Positions 17,712 to 26,169 of a stretch of 29,165 bases of DNA are shown here, in pieces. Source of the DNA: JADCGM01 sp943368345 (lineage in GTDB: Bacteria; Pseudomonadota; Alphaproteobacteria; Sphingomonadales; Sphingomonadaceae); NCBI GenBank assembly GCA_943368345.1, contig CALRKY020000034.1:1-29165 (forward strand), read 5' to 3'. The first letter of the stretch is position 1, and each line of letters opens with the position of its first letter. A program made the position numbers and the translations under genes. The notes beneath the pieces are model-generated. The model did not search any database and was not told where the DNA came from. It was given only the letters and a program-made list of their open reading frames with translations.

Positions 17712-17798
17712 GCCCGGATGGCGGAATTGGTAGACGCACCAGCTTCAGGTGCTGGCGCTCGAAAGGGCGTGGAGGTTCGAGTCCTCTTCCGGGCACCA
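17712..17798 (+). tRNA. tRNA-Leu (anticodon CAG)
   Basis: The acceptor strands GCCCGGA (17712-17718) and TCCGGGC (17788-17794) pair perfectly, with discriminator A and an encoded CCA. The anticodon stem-loop CCAGC-TTCAGGT-GCTGG reads CAG, for CUG leucine codons. The long variable arm (CGCTCGAAAGGGCG) is typical of leucine tRNAs, and the T-loop TTCGAGT is standard. The integrase gene 163 bases downstream suggests its 3' end is an integration target that was restored on insertion. Confidence 0.97.
17773..17798 (+). other. Candidate attachment site (attL) at the tRNA 3' end
   Basis: P4-type integrases generally recombine within the T-arm and 3' end of a tRNA, and the one at 17962 is directly downstream. 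The matching direct repeat (attR) does not occur in the rest of the window, so the boundary is inferred from position only. Confidence 0.4.
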
Positions 17799-17909
17799 AT
17801 AACCTGTTCGTCGACGCCCGCCGAGGCTCGACAAACCCCTTGAAAACATGCATAAATGCCTCGGATTTGTCCGGAGGCGTTCGCATATGTTCGCGTGCAG
17901 CCGGATCGA

Positions 17910-17933
17910 TTTGGGGGCCTTTTTGGGGGCCTT
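17910..17933 (+). repeat. Tandem 12-bp repeat before the integrase
   Basis: Two perfect adjacent copies of TTTGGGGGCCTT occupy 17910-17921 and 17922-17933. They end 28 bases before the integrase start. Repeated sites between the attachment core and the integrase gene are often integrase arm-binding or excisionase sites; that role is inferred. Confidence 0.55.
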
Positions 17934-17961
17934 TTGAAACTGGGCTGCAAAGGGTCCCGAC

Positions 17962-19239
17962 ATGGCGCTGACAGATGTTTCGGTTCGGAACGCAAGGCCG
18001 CGCGATAAGGAATACAAGCTCGCCGACACGGGCGGCCTATATTTGCTGGTTACGCCGACCGGCGGACGGCTCTGGCGTCTGAAGTACCGGATGCACGGCA
18101 TCGAGCGGAAGTTATCGCTGGGCAAATATCCAGAGGTGTCACTCGGCGATGCTCGGAGGGCGCGCGATGCCGCTCGTCAGTCAGCGGGTGGCGGCAAAGA
18201 CCCCGCCGCGGAAAAACGCCGGGAACGCATCACTGCCAAACTGTCCGCCGGCACGACGTTTGGCGCAGTGTCACTCGAATATATCGGAAAAGCCGAGCGC
18301 GAAGGTCGTGCGCCTGCCACTATCGTGAAGCTGCATCGGTCGCGAAATTGGCTGATGCCCTTGGTTGGCCATCGACCGGTCGCCGAGATCGAGCCCCATG
18401 AGATATTGGTCATCCTGAAGCGTCAGGAGAATAAGGGTAAGCTGGAGACCGCCAAGCGCATCCGCGCCTTTGCGAGCCGAGTGTTCCGCTACGCCGTTGC
18501 TACCGCTCGCGCCAAGTCAGACCCGGCCTCACTACTGATCGGCGCAATCGCCTCGCCGCAACCCAAACATCTGGCTGCAATCATCGAACCCAAGCGGGCA
18601 GGCGAACTGCTGCGGGCAATCGAGGCCTATTCAGGCCATCCTCTTACGATCGCCGCGCTTCGGCTATCTCCGCATGTATTCGTGCGACCAGGAGAGCTGC
18701 GCAAGGCAGAATGGCGCGAGTTCGATTTCGACGCCGCCATATGGCGTATTCCGGCAGCGAGGATGAAAAAGCGTAGAGAGCATATCGTCCCGCTCTCGCG
18801 CCAGGCGCTCGCGATTCTCGCGGACGCCCGAACGCTAACCGGCGACGGCACATTCGTGTTTCCTGCGCTTGGGAAGCCGAACAAATGTTTGAGTGAAAAC
18901 ACGGTCACTGGCGCGCTGCACCGGATGGGCTTTGCTAAAGGTGAGATGACAGCCCACGGCTTCCGGGCGATGGCTAGCACCCTTTTGAATGAGTCAGGCA
19001 AATGGAACCCGGATGCGATCGAAAGGGCTCTTGCACATCGGGATAGCGATCAGGTTCGAGGGGCGTACCATCGCGGTGCCTATTGGAATGAACGTGTAAA
19101 CATGGCGCAATGGTGGAGCGAACATCTCGATACGCTACGGCGGGGGGCGGATGTGCTTCCTTTCGCCCCGGCAAACTCGAATGTCGGGAGGGTTCTCAAG
19201 TCCGCACAGGTCAATTGGCAGGAGGCCTCGGCTCGCTAG
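17962..19239 (+). CDS. P4-type tyrosine site-specific integrase
   Basis: The 425-residue product has the N-terminal DUF4102-like arm-binding domain (LTDVSVRNARPRDKEYKLAD, then GGLYLLVTP and RKLSLGKYPEVSLGDARRA). A core-binding helical domain and the tyrosine recombinase domain follow. Catalytic residues visible are R242 in RPGELR, K in the ARMKKRREH turn, H332 and R335 in HGFR, H359 in LAHRD and the nucleophile Y369 in AYHR. It is full length and appears intact. AAAGGG precedes the ATG at 17962. It lies next to the tRNA-Leu 3' end in the same direction, the normal position of an island integrase. Such enzymes insert islands or prophages in tRNA genes. No excisionase or conjugation gene is seen in the window. 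Confidence 0.95.
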   Translation: MALTDVSVRNARPRDKEYKLADTGGLYLLVTPTGGRLWRLKYRMHGIERKLSLGKYPEVSLGDARRARDAARQSAGGGKDPAAEKRRERITAKLSAGTTFGAVSLEYIGKAEREGRAPATIVKLHRSRNWLMPLVGHRPVAEIEPHEILVILKRQENKGKLETAKRIRAFASRVFRYAVATARAKSDPASLLIGAIASPQPKHLAAIIEPKRAGELLRAIEAYSGHPLTIAALRLSPHVFVRPGELRKAEWREFDFDAAIWRIPAARMKKRREHIVPLSRQALAILADARTLTGDGTFVFPALGKPNKCLSENTVTGALHRMGFAKGEMTAHGFRAMASTLLNESGKWNPDAIERALAHRDSDQVRGAYHRGAYWNERVNMAQWWSEHLDTLRRGADVLPFAPANSNVGRVLKSAQVNWQEASAR

Positions 19240-20442
19240 CAGCGTCAGTTATGTGTTCGCTACCCGCTCAATTCGCGGTTCGTGCTTGTCGGCGCGCGCA
19301 ATCAAGACGCACAAAGTCAGTCGGACTAAACTTGGGCGCCTGCTGCGGCGACTGAAGGCGCTTCATCAAACTGCTGAGTGACAGGCTTAGGAAACGGGCG
19401 CACCGACTGGCCTGGATGTAGATCAGCACTAGCAATGATAGCCTCGGGCGGGTCGCTGCTGCCCGGCTCTAATTTTGAAATGACTGTCAAGGCTAATCCA
19501 ACTACTCAACAATCCGAGATCATATATAAATCAATTGGTTAGATAGCGCTTGTATTGACGTAGCCCTGACGGGGCCCTGATGGGGGGAGAAATGGTAGGC
19601 TGCCTCGCCATTGGGCCAGCGAGTCCGTCGATTGGCTCACTAGCCTTCGCCGGCGAACTGCAATCCCGACCAGGTCGCTTGTCTGTGGTAGGTTCGGCAA
19701 GCGTCGAAGAGCGCGAACGCCTTCCGCGGCTGAGGAACCTTCTGGCGTAGATCGTGGGCGGAACAGGCAGTTCCAATTTGGAACATGCCATTTTCGGTTA
19801 CGGTCAGGCTGGCTGGCGGAGCGCAGTCGGTCGGACCCGCTAAACCCCACCATGAGGACTCTAGTGACTGGGATTTGAGCGCCCGGCCGTGAGTGTGCCC
19901 TTAGGTTCCGAAATGGAACAGAGGCTAACGCACCCGCCCACAGCGAGCCTCAATGCGAACGACGTCGGCTATGCGCCCAAATACCGCCGTTCTGACCCGC
20001 GATTTCGAATCCCCAAACCTGCCGGTCAGCTTTCAAGCTCGATCATCAAACGCCGAACACTGGAACGACTTGGTCTGGGTGGATTCCGGACCGTCTGCAA
20101 TCGAACTGTAGTCGGCAAAAACGGTCATTGCCGTGATGTTAAGAATGGGCCGATTGCGGGCTGACCAGATTGGAGCGACAAACTAAGGTTGGCTACCGCT
20201 CCCGGACACGCCTCAGATGTGACGGCTCCCCATAACATTTCCGCCGTTGCGGCGACAATGGAGGCTCCCCAAAGGTCGCTGTTCGTCCAGCGCACTATTT
20301 TCAATCCTGTCCAACGGTCGGCAGCCTGTCAGCAGCATGGAAGATGTCCATCGAGTCCGCACAGTCATACAGGGCACCAAAAGTACGAACAGTTCGAATC
20401 CATCCCGTTCCACAACGAGAGGTTAGCTGCGCCCCCCATCGG
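19240..20442. other. Decayed DNA with no confident gene
   Basis: This 1.2-kb stretch lies between the integrase and the IS3 remnant. It has short open frames on both strands (for example 19531-19791 minus and 19889-20164 plus). They lack ribosome sites, family motifs and the strong codon bias of the neighbours. An AT-rich patch lies at about 19505-19550. Two similar palindromes are listed separately. I read it as eroded mobile-element or island DNA. Confidence 0.6.
19770..19919. repeat. Two matching palindromes GTTCC-N5-GGAAC
   Basis: Bases 19770-19784 (GTTCCAATTTGGAAC, a perfect dyad) and 19905-19919 (GTTCCGAAATGGAAC) share the same half-sites and the same five-base spacing. Their centres are 135 bases apart. 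The first is further flanked by GGCA and TGCC. They look like a pair of operator sites for a dimeric regulator, but no adjacent gene is convincing. Confidence 0.4.
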
Positions 20443-20640
20443 GTCAACGGGTCGCTTCGCGACGAACTGCTCAATGGCGAGATCTTCTACAGCCTTGCCA
20501 AGTCAAAGGTGCTGATTGAAGCCTGGCGGCGGTATTGCAACACGATCCGCCCACACAGCAGCCTCGGCTACCGACCACCGTCCCCGGAAGCGGTTCCATC
20601 GCCAGCGCGGACCGCTCAGTGGGGCCGGTCAAATTCGAAC
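20443..20640 (+). pseudogene. IS3-family transposase (OrfB) C-terminal remnant
   Basis: The frame encodes VNGSLRDELLNGEIFYSL, then WRRYCNTIRPHSSLGYRPP and SPEAV. This is the end of the DDE integrase domain of IS3-family transposases, with the RPHSSLGYRPP signature around the catalytic Glu helix. The first two acidic residues and the N-terminal half are absent, as is OrfA, so the element is dead. The upstream reading frame to 20344 does not resemble a transposase. The frame continues open to a stop at 20698-20700. The exact 3' edge is unclear. Confidence 0.85.
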
Positions 20641-20691
20641 TCGTCTACACCTCGCGCGATCGCGGATCGCATGAAACTTGCTTTGGGGTCG

Positions 20692-20705
20692 TTGACATAG
20701 ATCAA
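20692..20705 (+). promoter_or_regulatory. FNR/FixK-type anaerobox upstream of ccoN
   Basis: TTGACATAGATCAA fits the FNR/FixK consensus TTGAT-N4-ATCAA with one mismatch and the core TTGA-N6-TCAA exactly. A class II promoter (box centred at -41.5) would start transcription near 20740, past the GTG at 20738 and before the ATG at 20765. Oxygen-limited induction of cbb3 operons by FNR/FixK/Anr proteins is well established. The regulator itself is not in this window. Confidence 0.75.
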
Positions 20706-20764
20706 TGAATGCGGGGGCCAAAATCCCCATTAGCTAGGTGTCTGCACCGGAGAAGTATCCCTCT

Positions 20765-22420
20765 ATGACCGATTTGCTAGTGAAATCCGGACTGTGGTTT
20801 CTGGCGGCGATGCTGGCGCTCGCTGCCGCAGTGGGCGCGGCGGATCATGCGTTTGCGGTGCATATGACGCTGGTGAGCATCGCAGCTCTGGTGGCCGCTG
20901 CTTCAACGATGATGCACGGAGAGTTCGGGCCAGTCGCAGGGCCGCGGTCGGTGATCCCGTCGGAAAGCCGCTATGACGACGATCCGGTCCGGTGGGGGGT
21001 CATTGCCACCACCTTTTGGGGCGTGGTTGGATTATTGGTCGGACTGGTCATTGCTTTGCAGCTGACCTTCCCGCTGCTCAACCTGAGCAGCGAGTTCACC
21101 ACATTTGGGCGATTGCGTCCGCTTCACACGTCGGCGGTTATTTTTGCGTTTGGCGGCAATGCGTTGATCGCGACGAGCTATTATATCGTCCAGCGGACTT
21201 GTCGCGCGCGGCTGGCGTTCCCGTCTCTCGCCCGGTTCGTATTCTGGGGTTACCAACTGTTCATCGTGCTGGCGGCAACCGGCTATCTGATGGGGGTTAC
21301 CGGAGGCAAGGAGTATGCCGAGCCCGAATGGTACGTCGATATCTGGTTGACCGTCGTCTGGGTCAGCTATCTGATTGTGTTTGTCGGGACGATCATGCGT
21401 CGTCACGAACCGCATATCTATGTGGCCAACTGGTTCTACCTCGCGTTCATCATCACCGTGGCGATGCTGCATCTCGTCAACAATTTGGCTGTGCCGGTGT
21501 CACTGCTGGGTTCCAAATCCTATTCGGCCTTTGCGGGCGTCCAGGATGCGCTGACACAGTGGTGGTATGGTCACAATGCGGTCGGATTTTTCCTGACTGC
21601 CGGCTTCCTTGGCATGATGTATTATTTTGTGCCCAAACAGGCTGAGCGACCGGTTTACAGCTACCGGCTGTCGATCATCCATTTCTGGTCACTGATCTTT
21701 CTCTACATCTGGGCGGGACCACACCATTTGCATTACACTGCCCTCCCGGATTGGGCACAGACACTCGGCATGGTGTTTTCGGTGATGCTGTGGATGCCCA
21801 GCTGGGGCGGTATGATTAACGGACTGATGACGCTGAACGGTGCGTGGGACAAAATACGCACTGACCCGATCATCCGAATGATGGTTCTGGCGCTGGCCTT
21901 CTACGGCATGTCGACCTTTGAAGGTCCGATGATGTCGATCAAGTCGGTCAATTCGCTTAGCCATTATACCGACTGGACTATCGGCCATGTTCATTCCGGC
22001 GCACTGGGTTGGAACGGCATGATCACCTTTGCGGCGCTATACTATATGACGCCGCGTCTGTGGGGACGGACCCAGCTTTATTCGCTGCGTCTCGTCAATA
22101 TGCATTTCTGGCTCGCGACGCTGGGGATCGTTCTCTACGTCTCATCGATGTGGGTAGCGGGCATCATGCAGGGGCTGATGTGGCGTGAATATGGCGAGGA
22201 CGGCTACCTGGTCTGGGCCTTCGCCGAAGTCGTGCAGGCGATGCACCCCTATTATCTGATCCGCGCTGCCGGTGGTCTCCTGTATCTTGTCGGCGCGCTG
22301 GTGATGACGTGGAACATTGCAATGACCATCCGTGGCAAGCGGCGTGAGGAGGCCCCGATGTCGACGCCGGTGTTCGACCCGGCGCTGGATCGCCCGATCC
22401 GACCCGCAACCGCTGCGTAA
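20765..22420 (+). CDS. ccoN: cbb3-type cytochrome c oxidase subunit I
   Basis: The 551-residue product is the catalytic subunit of the high-affinity cbb3 oxidase, which reduces O2 to water at a haem b3-CuB centre and pumps protons across the inner membrane. Twelve or more hydrophobic helices are present. Candidate metal ligands are H121 (RPLHTSAV, low-spin haem b), H270 (YGHNAVG) and H320/H321 (GPHHLHY) for CuB, and H408/H410 (GHVHSG) for the two haems. I chose the ATG at 20765, which has GGAGAAG upstream. A GTG at 20738 would add nine residues, but may lie before the expected transcription start. It is the first gene of the cco cluster, under a probable FNR/FixK box. Confidence 0.97.
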   Translation: MTDLLVKSGLWFLAAMLALAAAVGAADHAFAVHMTLVSIAALVAAASTMMHGEFGPVAGPRSVIPSESRYDDDPVRWGVIATTFWGVVGLLVGLVIALQLTFPLLNLSSEFTTFGRLRPLHTSAVIFAFGGNALIATSYYIVQRTCRARLAFPSLARFVFWGYQLFIVLAATGYLMGVTGGKEYAEPEWYVDIWLTVVWVSYLIVFVGTIMRRHEPHIYVANWFYLAFIITVAMLHLVNNLAVPVSLLGSKSYSAFAGVQDALTQWWYGHNAVGFFLTAGFLGMMYYFVPKQAERPVYSYRLSIIHFWSLIFLYIWAGPHHLHYTALPDWAQTLGMVFSVMLWMPSWGGMINGLMTLNGAWDKIRTDPIIRMMVLALAFYGMSTFEGPMMSIKSVNSLSHYTDWTIGHVHSGALGWNGMITFAALYYMTPRLWGRTQLYSLRLVNMHFWLATLGIVLYVSSMWVAGIMQGLMWREYGEDGYLVWAFAEVVQAMHPYYLIRAAGGLLYLVGALVMTWNIAMTIRGKRREEAPMSTPVFDPALDRPIRPATAA

Positions 22421-22429
22421 GGATAGCCC

Positions 22430-23164
22430 ATGGCCAATATGCTAACCGGTCACAAGAAGATCGAGCGTAATGTGACGCTGCTGGCGGCACTGTCACTTGT
22501 TGCTGTCGCCATCGGCGGCATTGTCGAGATCGCACCGCTGTTCTGGATCGATTCGACTGTCGTCAAAGTGGAGGGGGTCCGACCTTACACACCGCTCGAA
22601 CAAGCTGGACGCAACATCTATATCCGCGAGGGCTGCTATGGTTGCCATAGCCAGATGATCCGACCGTTCCGTGACGAGGTCGAACGCTATGGCCACTACA
22701 GTCTGGCCTCGGAGAGCATGTATGATCACCCGTTCCAATGGGGATCAAAGCGCACTGGTCCAGACCTCGCGCGGGTCGGCAACCGCTATTCCGACGAATG
22801 GCATGTCCAACATATGGTGGACCCGCGCGCCGTGGTGCCGGAATCGATCATGCCGTCCTATGCCTTTATGGCGGAGCGCAATCTGGATACCAGTGATGCC
22901 GCCCGCCATCTCACCGCCCTTCGTCGCGTTGGAGTGCCTTATACCAGCGAGGCGATCGCCAATGCCGAGGCTGACCTAAAGGCACAAGCTGACCCCGAGG
23001 CAGATACCGCTGCGCTTTTGGTGCGTTACCCCAAAGCGCAAGCCCGGGATTTTGACGGCGATCCCACGCGCCTGACCGAAATGGATGCGATTGTCGCTTA
23101 CCTACAATCCATCGGAACCTTGGTCGATTTTGCGGCGGCCGGTCCACAGGAGACGGCAAAATGA
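22430..23164 (+). CDS. ccoO: cbb3-type cytochrome c oxidase subunit II
   Basis: The 244-residue product is the membrane-anchored monohaem cytochrome c subunit. An N-terminal helix (about 17-39) anchors it. The haem is bound by CYGCH (69-73), and a Met in ESIMPSYAFM is the likely sixth ligand. It passes electrons from CcoP toward CcoN on the periplasmic face. AAGGAT precedes the ATG, nine bases after the ccoN stop. Its TGA overlaps the ATG of ccoQ. Confidence 0.97.
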   Translation: MANMLTGHKKIERNVTLLAALSLVAVAIGGIVEIAPLFWIDSTVVKVEGVRPYTPLEQAGRNIYIREGCYGCHSQMIRPFRDEVERYGHYSLASESMYDHPFQWGSKRTGPDLARVGNRYSDEWHVQHMVDPRAVVPESIMPSYAFMAERNLDTSDAARHLTALRRVGVPYTSEAIANAEADLKAQADPEADTAALLVRYPKAQARDFDGDPTRLTEMDAIVAYLQSIGTLVDFAAAGPQETAK

Positions 23165-23325
23165 GCTACGACCAACTCCGCCATCTCGCCGACAGTTATG
23201 GCCTGATTGCGATGGGCGTTCTGTTCACCGCCCTTGTCGGCTGGACGTTTCGCAAAGGGGCCGACGCGGCCCACCTTCGCGCAAGCCAGATTATCTTCGA
23301 CGAAGAGGATCGCCGTCATGGATGA
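23161..23325 (+). CDS. ccoQ: cbb3-type oxidase small subunit
   Basis: The 54-residue product (starting MSYDQLRHLADSYG) has one membrane helix at about 14-29 and a charged C-terminus, as usual for CcoQ, which stabilises the oxidase complex. It starts in an ATGA overlap with ccoO and ends by overlapping the start of ccoP by eight bases. It is too short for many automatic callers, but position and pattern make it secure. Confidence 0.93.
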   Translation: MSYDQLRHLADSYGLIAMGVLFTALVGWTFRKGADAAHLRASQIIFDEEDRRHG

Positions 23326-24256
23326 TCGCAAACGCATCGACGAAGCAACGGGCACACCCACAGTCGGTCACGAGTGGGATGGCATCGAAGAGCTTGATAC
23401 GCCAATGCCGCGCTGGTGGTTGTACACGCTTTACGCCTGCATCGCATTTTCGGCAGTTTATGTCGTGCTCTACCCGGCGATACCTTACCTTGACAGCGCG
23501 TCAGCCGGGACACTTGGTTGGTCCAGCAAAGGCGAACTTGATGCCGCGATCACTGCGGATAACGCGCGGCGCGGGCCGATCCGGTTGGCGTTGGCCCAAA
23601 TGCCGATCGAGCGGTTGTCCGCCAACCCGGAACTACTCCATCAGGCCGAAGAGGGCGGTAAATCGGCATTCAAGGTACACTGTGTCCAGTGCCACGGCTC
23701 GGGCGCGGCGGGCTCGAATGGCTATCCCAACCTCAACGATGATGATTGGATCTGGGGCGGCGATATCGTGGCAATCAAAACAACGCTGGTTAACGGCATT
23801 CGTCAGCCCGGTAATGATGCGACACGGATATCCCAAATGCCGGCATTTGGGCGGGATGGTATCCTGAAAACCACAGAGATTGATGACCTTGTCGCCCACG
23901 TTCGGGCAATTTCGGGGCAGGCCAAGCCGCGCGCGGCGGCCGCAAGGGGAGCCATTTTGTTCGTGGCCAATTGCGCCGTATGTCATGGACCCGATGGAAA
24001 GGGGATGCGCGAATTCGGGGCACCAAATCTTGCTGACAGCATCTGGCTCTATGGCGGCAGTCCGGAGGCACTGACGACCTCCATCAGCAACGCGCGCGGC
24101 GGCGTCATGCCATCATGGGGTGGCCGCCTCGATCCGGTAACGATCAAAATGCTCGCGGCTTATGTCCACTCTCTTGGTGGAGGTGAGGCGTTGCCGACGT
24201 CTGTGGACCCGACCTCTGCCCCGCAACAGCAGGTTGCTGCCTTGACGGCATATTGA
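23318..24256 (+). CDS. ccoP: cbb3-type cytochrome c oxidase subunit III (dihaem)
   Basis: The 312-residue product is the dihaem cytochrome c that accepts electrons from soluble or membrane cytochrome c. The N-terminal motif GHEWDGIEELDTPMPRWW leads into a membrane helix at about 33-53. Haem sites are CVQCH (122-126) and CAVCH (219-223), with Met ligands in SQMPAFG and GVMPSWGG. AGAGG lies eight bases before the ATG at 23318. An upstream in-frame extension to 23207 lies inside ccoQ and is rejected. ccoG follows after three bases. Confidence 0.97.
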   Translation: MDDRKRIDEATGTPTVGHEWDGIEELDTPMPRWWLYTLYACIAFSAVYVVLYPAIPYLDSASAGTLGWSSKGELDAAITADNARRGPIRLALAQMPIERLSANPELLHQAEEGGKSAFKVHCVQCHGSGAAGSNGYPNLNDDDWIWGGDIVAIKTTLVNGIRQPGNDATRISQMPAFGRDGILKTTEIDDLVAHVRAISGQAKPRAAAARGAILFVANCAVCHGPDGKGMREFGAPNLADSIWLYGGSPEALTTSISNARGGVMPSWGGRLDPVTIKMLAAYVHSLGGGEALPTSVDPTSAPQQQVAALTAY

Positions 24257-24259
24257 GCG

Positions 24260-25714
24260 GTGTCGTCGCCCAACAACCTGCGGGATGCACCGATCCAGTT
24301 CTTTGAGGCGCGCCGGAAGGTGTTTCCCAAAGCGATCGACGGCGCGTTTCGTCGGTTCAAATGGCTGGTGATGGCGGTCACATTGACCGTCTATTATGTC
24401 ACGCCATGGTTGCGTTGGGATCGTGGGCCTTATGCACCGGATCAAGCTGTGCTTGTCGATTTCGTCCACCGGCGCTTCTACATGGCCGCAATCGAAATTT
24501 GGCCACATGAATTTTACTTCGTAGCAGGCCTTCTGATCATGGCCGGTGTGGGATTGTTTCTGCTGACCTCCGTCGTTGGGCGGGCGTGGTGCGGCTATGC
24601 CTGCCCGCAAACAGTGTGGACCGACTTGTTCGTTCATGTCGAACGGATGATTGACGGTGATCGCAACGCGCAGGTCAAGTTGCTCAACGCACCCTGGACA
24701 GCCGGGAAAGTCTTGCGCAGGGTCACCAAACATGCCGTTTGGCTGGTGATTGCATTGGCGACCGGCGGCGCGTGGATTTTCTATTTCGCCGACGCGCCGA
24801 CACTGGCTCGCGCATTTGTTGCGGGTACCGCTCCATTTGCTGCCTATGCGACCGTGGCGGTGCTGACCGCCACAACCTATCTCCTTGGTGCCCTGATGCG
24901 TGAGCAGGTCTGCATCTACATGTGCCCCTGGCCGCGCATTCAGAGCGCGATGCTCGATGAAAAATCACTGATGGTGACCTATAAGGACTGGCGCGGAGAG
25001 CCGCGCAGCCACGGGGTCAAGCGAGAAGCCTCTGTCGGGCTTGGCGATTGTATCGATTGCAACGCCTGTGTTGCCGTCTGTCCAACCGGCATCGATATCC
25101 GGGAAGGTCCGCAGATCGGATGCATAACGTGCGGCCTGTGCATCGATGCCTGTGATCGGGTGATGACGGGTATCAGCAGGCCAACCAAATTGATTGGCTA
25201 CACCACCCTAGCGGACACCAAGATTGAAACGGCAGGCGGCGTCGCCCAGTCGCCGCTGAAACGCATATTGAGACCACGGTCCCTCGCGTATTTTGCTGTC
25301 TGGGTCAGTATCGGGCTCGCCATGCTTTTTGCGCTCGGCACCCGGACGCGGATTGATCTCAGTGTCGGGCGGGATCGCAATCCGGTCTGGGTTCAACTGT
25401 CCGATGGTCATGTTCGGAACAGCTACACGGTCAAAATCCGGAATATGGAGAGCCGACCCCGACTGGTGCAGATCAGCATCGCCAATCTTCCAGGGGCAGT
25501 GCTGTGGAATGATCGGGGAAGCCGCAGCTCGGCGCGGCAGTCACTGACAATTGCCACATTGCCCGACCAGGTCACGCGGATGCGGCTGTTCGTGGCTGCC
25601 CCATCCTCTGGGCCGACCCGGTCCGAATTTGTGTTCGCAGTTCGGGCGCTTGACCGTGAGGGTGGCGGTGCTGCCGATGAAAGCGTGTTCGAACGCCCGG
25701 AGGTTAAGCCATGA
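24260..25714 (+). CDS. ccoG: cbb3 oxidase accessory iron-sulfur protein CcoG (FixG)
   Basis: The 484-residue membrane protein assists copper handling during cbb3 assembly; work on other species implicates it in reducing Cu(II) to Cu(I). About five hydrophobic segments lie in 35-230 and one near 345. The conserved RAWCGYACPQTVW motif (108-120) and CIYMCPWPRIQ (218-228) are present. Two 4Fe-4S motifs follow: C264/C267/C270/C274 and C288/C291/C294/C298. A C-terminal periplasmic immunoglobulin-like domain ends the protein. The start is GTG at 24260, directly after ccoP with a poor ribosome site, which suggests coupling. Its stop overlaps the ATG of ccoH. Confidence 0.96.
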   Translation: MSSPNNLRDAPIQFFEARRKVFPKAIDGAFRRFKWLVMAVTLTVYYVTPWLRWDRGPYAPDQAVLVDFVHRRFYMAAIEIWPHEFYFVAGLLIMAGVGLFLLTSVVGRAWCGYACPQTVWTDLFVHVERMIDGDRNAQVKLLNAPWTAGKVLRRVTKHAVWLVIALATGGAWIFYFADAPTLARAFVAGTAPFAAYATVAVLTATTYLLGALMREQVCIYMCPWPRIQSAMLDEKSLMVTYKDWRGEPRSHGVKREASVGLGDCIDCNACVAVCPTGIDIREGPQIGCITCGLCIDACDRVMTGISRPTKLIGYTTLADTKIETAGGVAQSPLKRILRPRSLAYFAVWVSIGLAMLFALGTRTRIDLSVGRDRNPVWVQLSDGHVRNSYTVKIRNMESRPRLVQISIANLPGAVLWNDRGSRSSARQSLTIATLPDQVTRMRLFVAAPSSGPTRSEFVFAVRALDREGGGAADESVFERPEVKP

Positions 25715-26169
25715 CCCGCCCATTTACCGGCTGGCACATGACCGCGATTGTTGCAGGGTTTTTTGTCGTCGTTGTGGCGGTGAATTTCACTATGGCGGGC
25801 CTTGCGAGCCGCACATTTGACGGGACCGTCGTCGACAATAGTTATGTCGCCAGTCAAAACTATAATGGCTGGCTGGCAGAAGCCCGGTTGCAAAAATCGC
25901 TCGGTTGGACGACCCGGGTAGATCTCGGCAGTGATCGTCGCCTCCGTATCAGTATAACCTCGTCGATCGGTCCTGTTCCGGTCGACCAAGTGAACGCTGT
26001 GGCTATCCATCCCCTTGGTCGCCAGCCCGAGCGGCGGCTTCGCTTTGCCGCGGTTGCGGCTGGAATTCTTGTATCGACCACGGCGTTGCCGCCAGGCCGC
26101 TATCTGCTGCGGATTTCGGTCGAAAGTGCGGGGAAAAGCGCCCGCTATGAAGAGACAATCCCGGCGTGA
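25711..26169 (+). CDS. ccoH: cbb3 oxidase assembly protein CcoH (FixH)
   Basis: The 152-residue product has one N-terminal membrane helix (about 9-31) after TRPFTGWHM, and a periplasmic domain with SYVASQNYNGWLAEA, typical of FixH. In other species CcoH binds assembly intermediates of the oxidase and is needed for its stability. The start shares ATGA with the ccoG stop, and its TGA overlaps the GTG of ccoI, so all three are tightly coupled. Confidence 0.93.
   Translation: MTRPFTGWHMTAIVAGFFVVVVAVNFTMAGLASRTFDGTVVDNSYVASQNYNGWLAEARLQKSLGWTTRVDLGSDRRLRISITSSIGPVPVDQVNAVAIHPLGRQPERRLRFAAVAAGILVSTTALPPGRYLLRISVESAGKSARYEETIPA

Noticed and set aside
17689..17886. Minus-strand open frame across the tRNA
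   Set aside because: It reads through tRNA-Leu in antisense, a common false protein prediction.
19770..19784. LexA (SOS) box
   Set aside because: The alphaproteobacterial LexA site is a direct repeat GTTC-N7-GTTC, whereas this is an inverted repeat GTTC-N7-GAAC.
20385..20420. tRNA-like T-loop sequence (GTTCGAATCC) as a possible attR
   Set aside because: Flanks do not pair as a T-stem, and it does not match the 3' end of tRNA-Leu.
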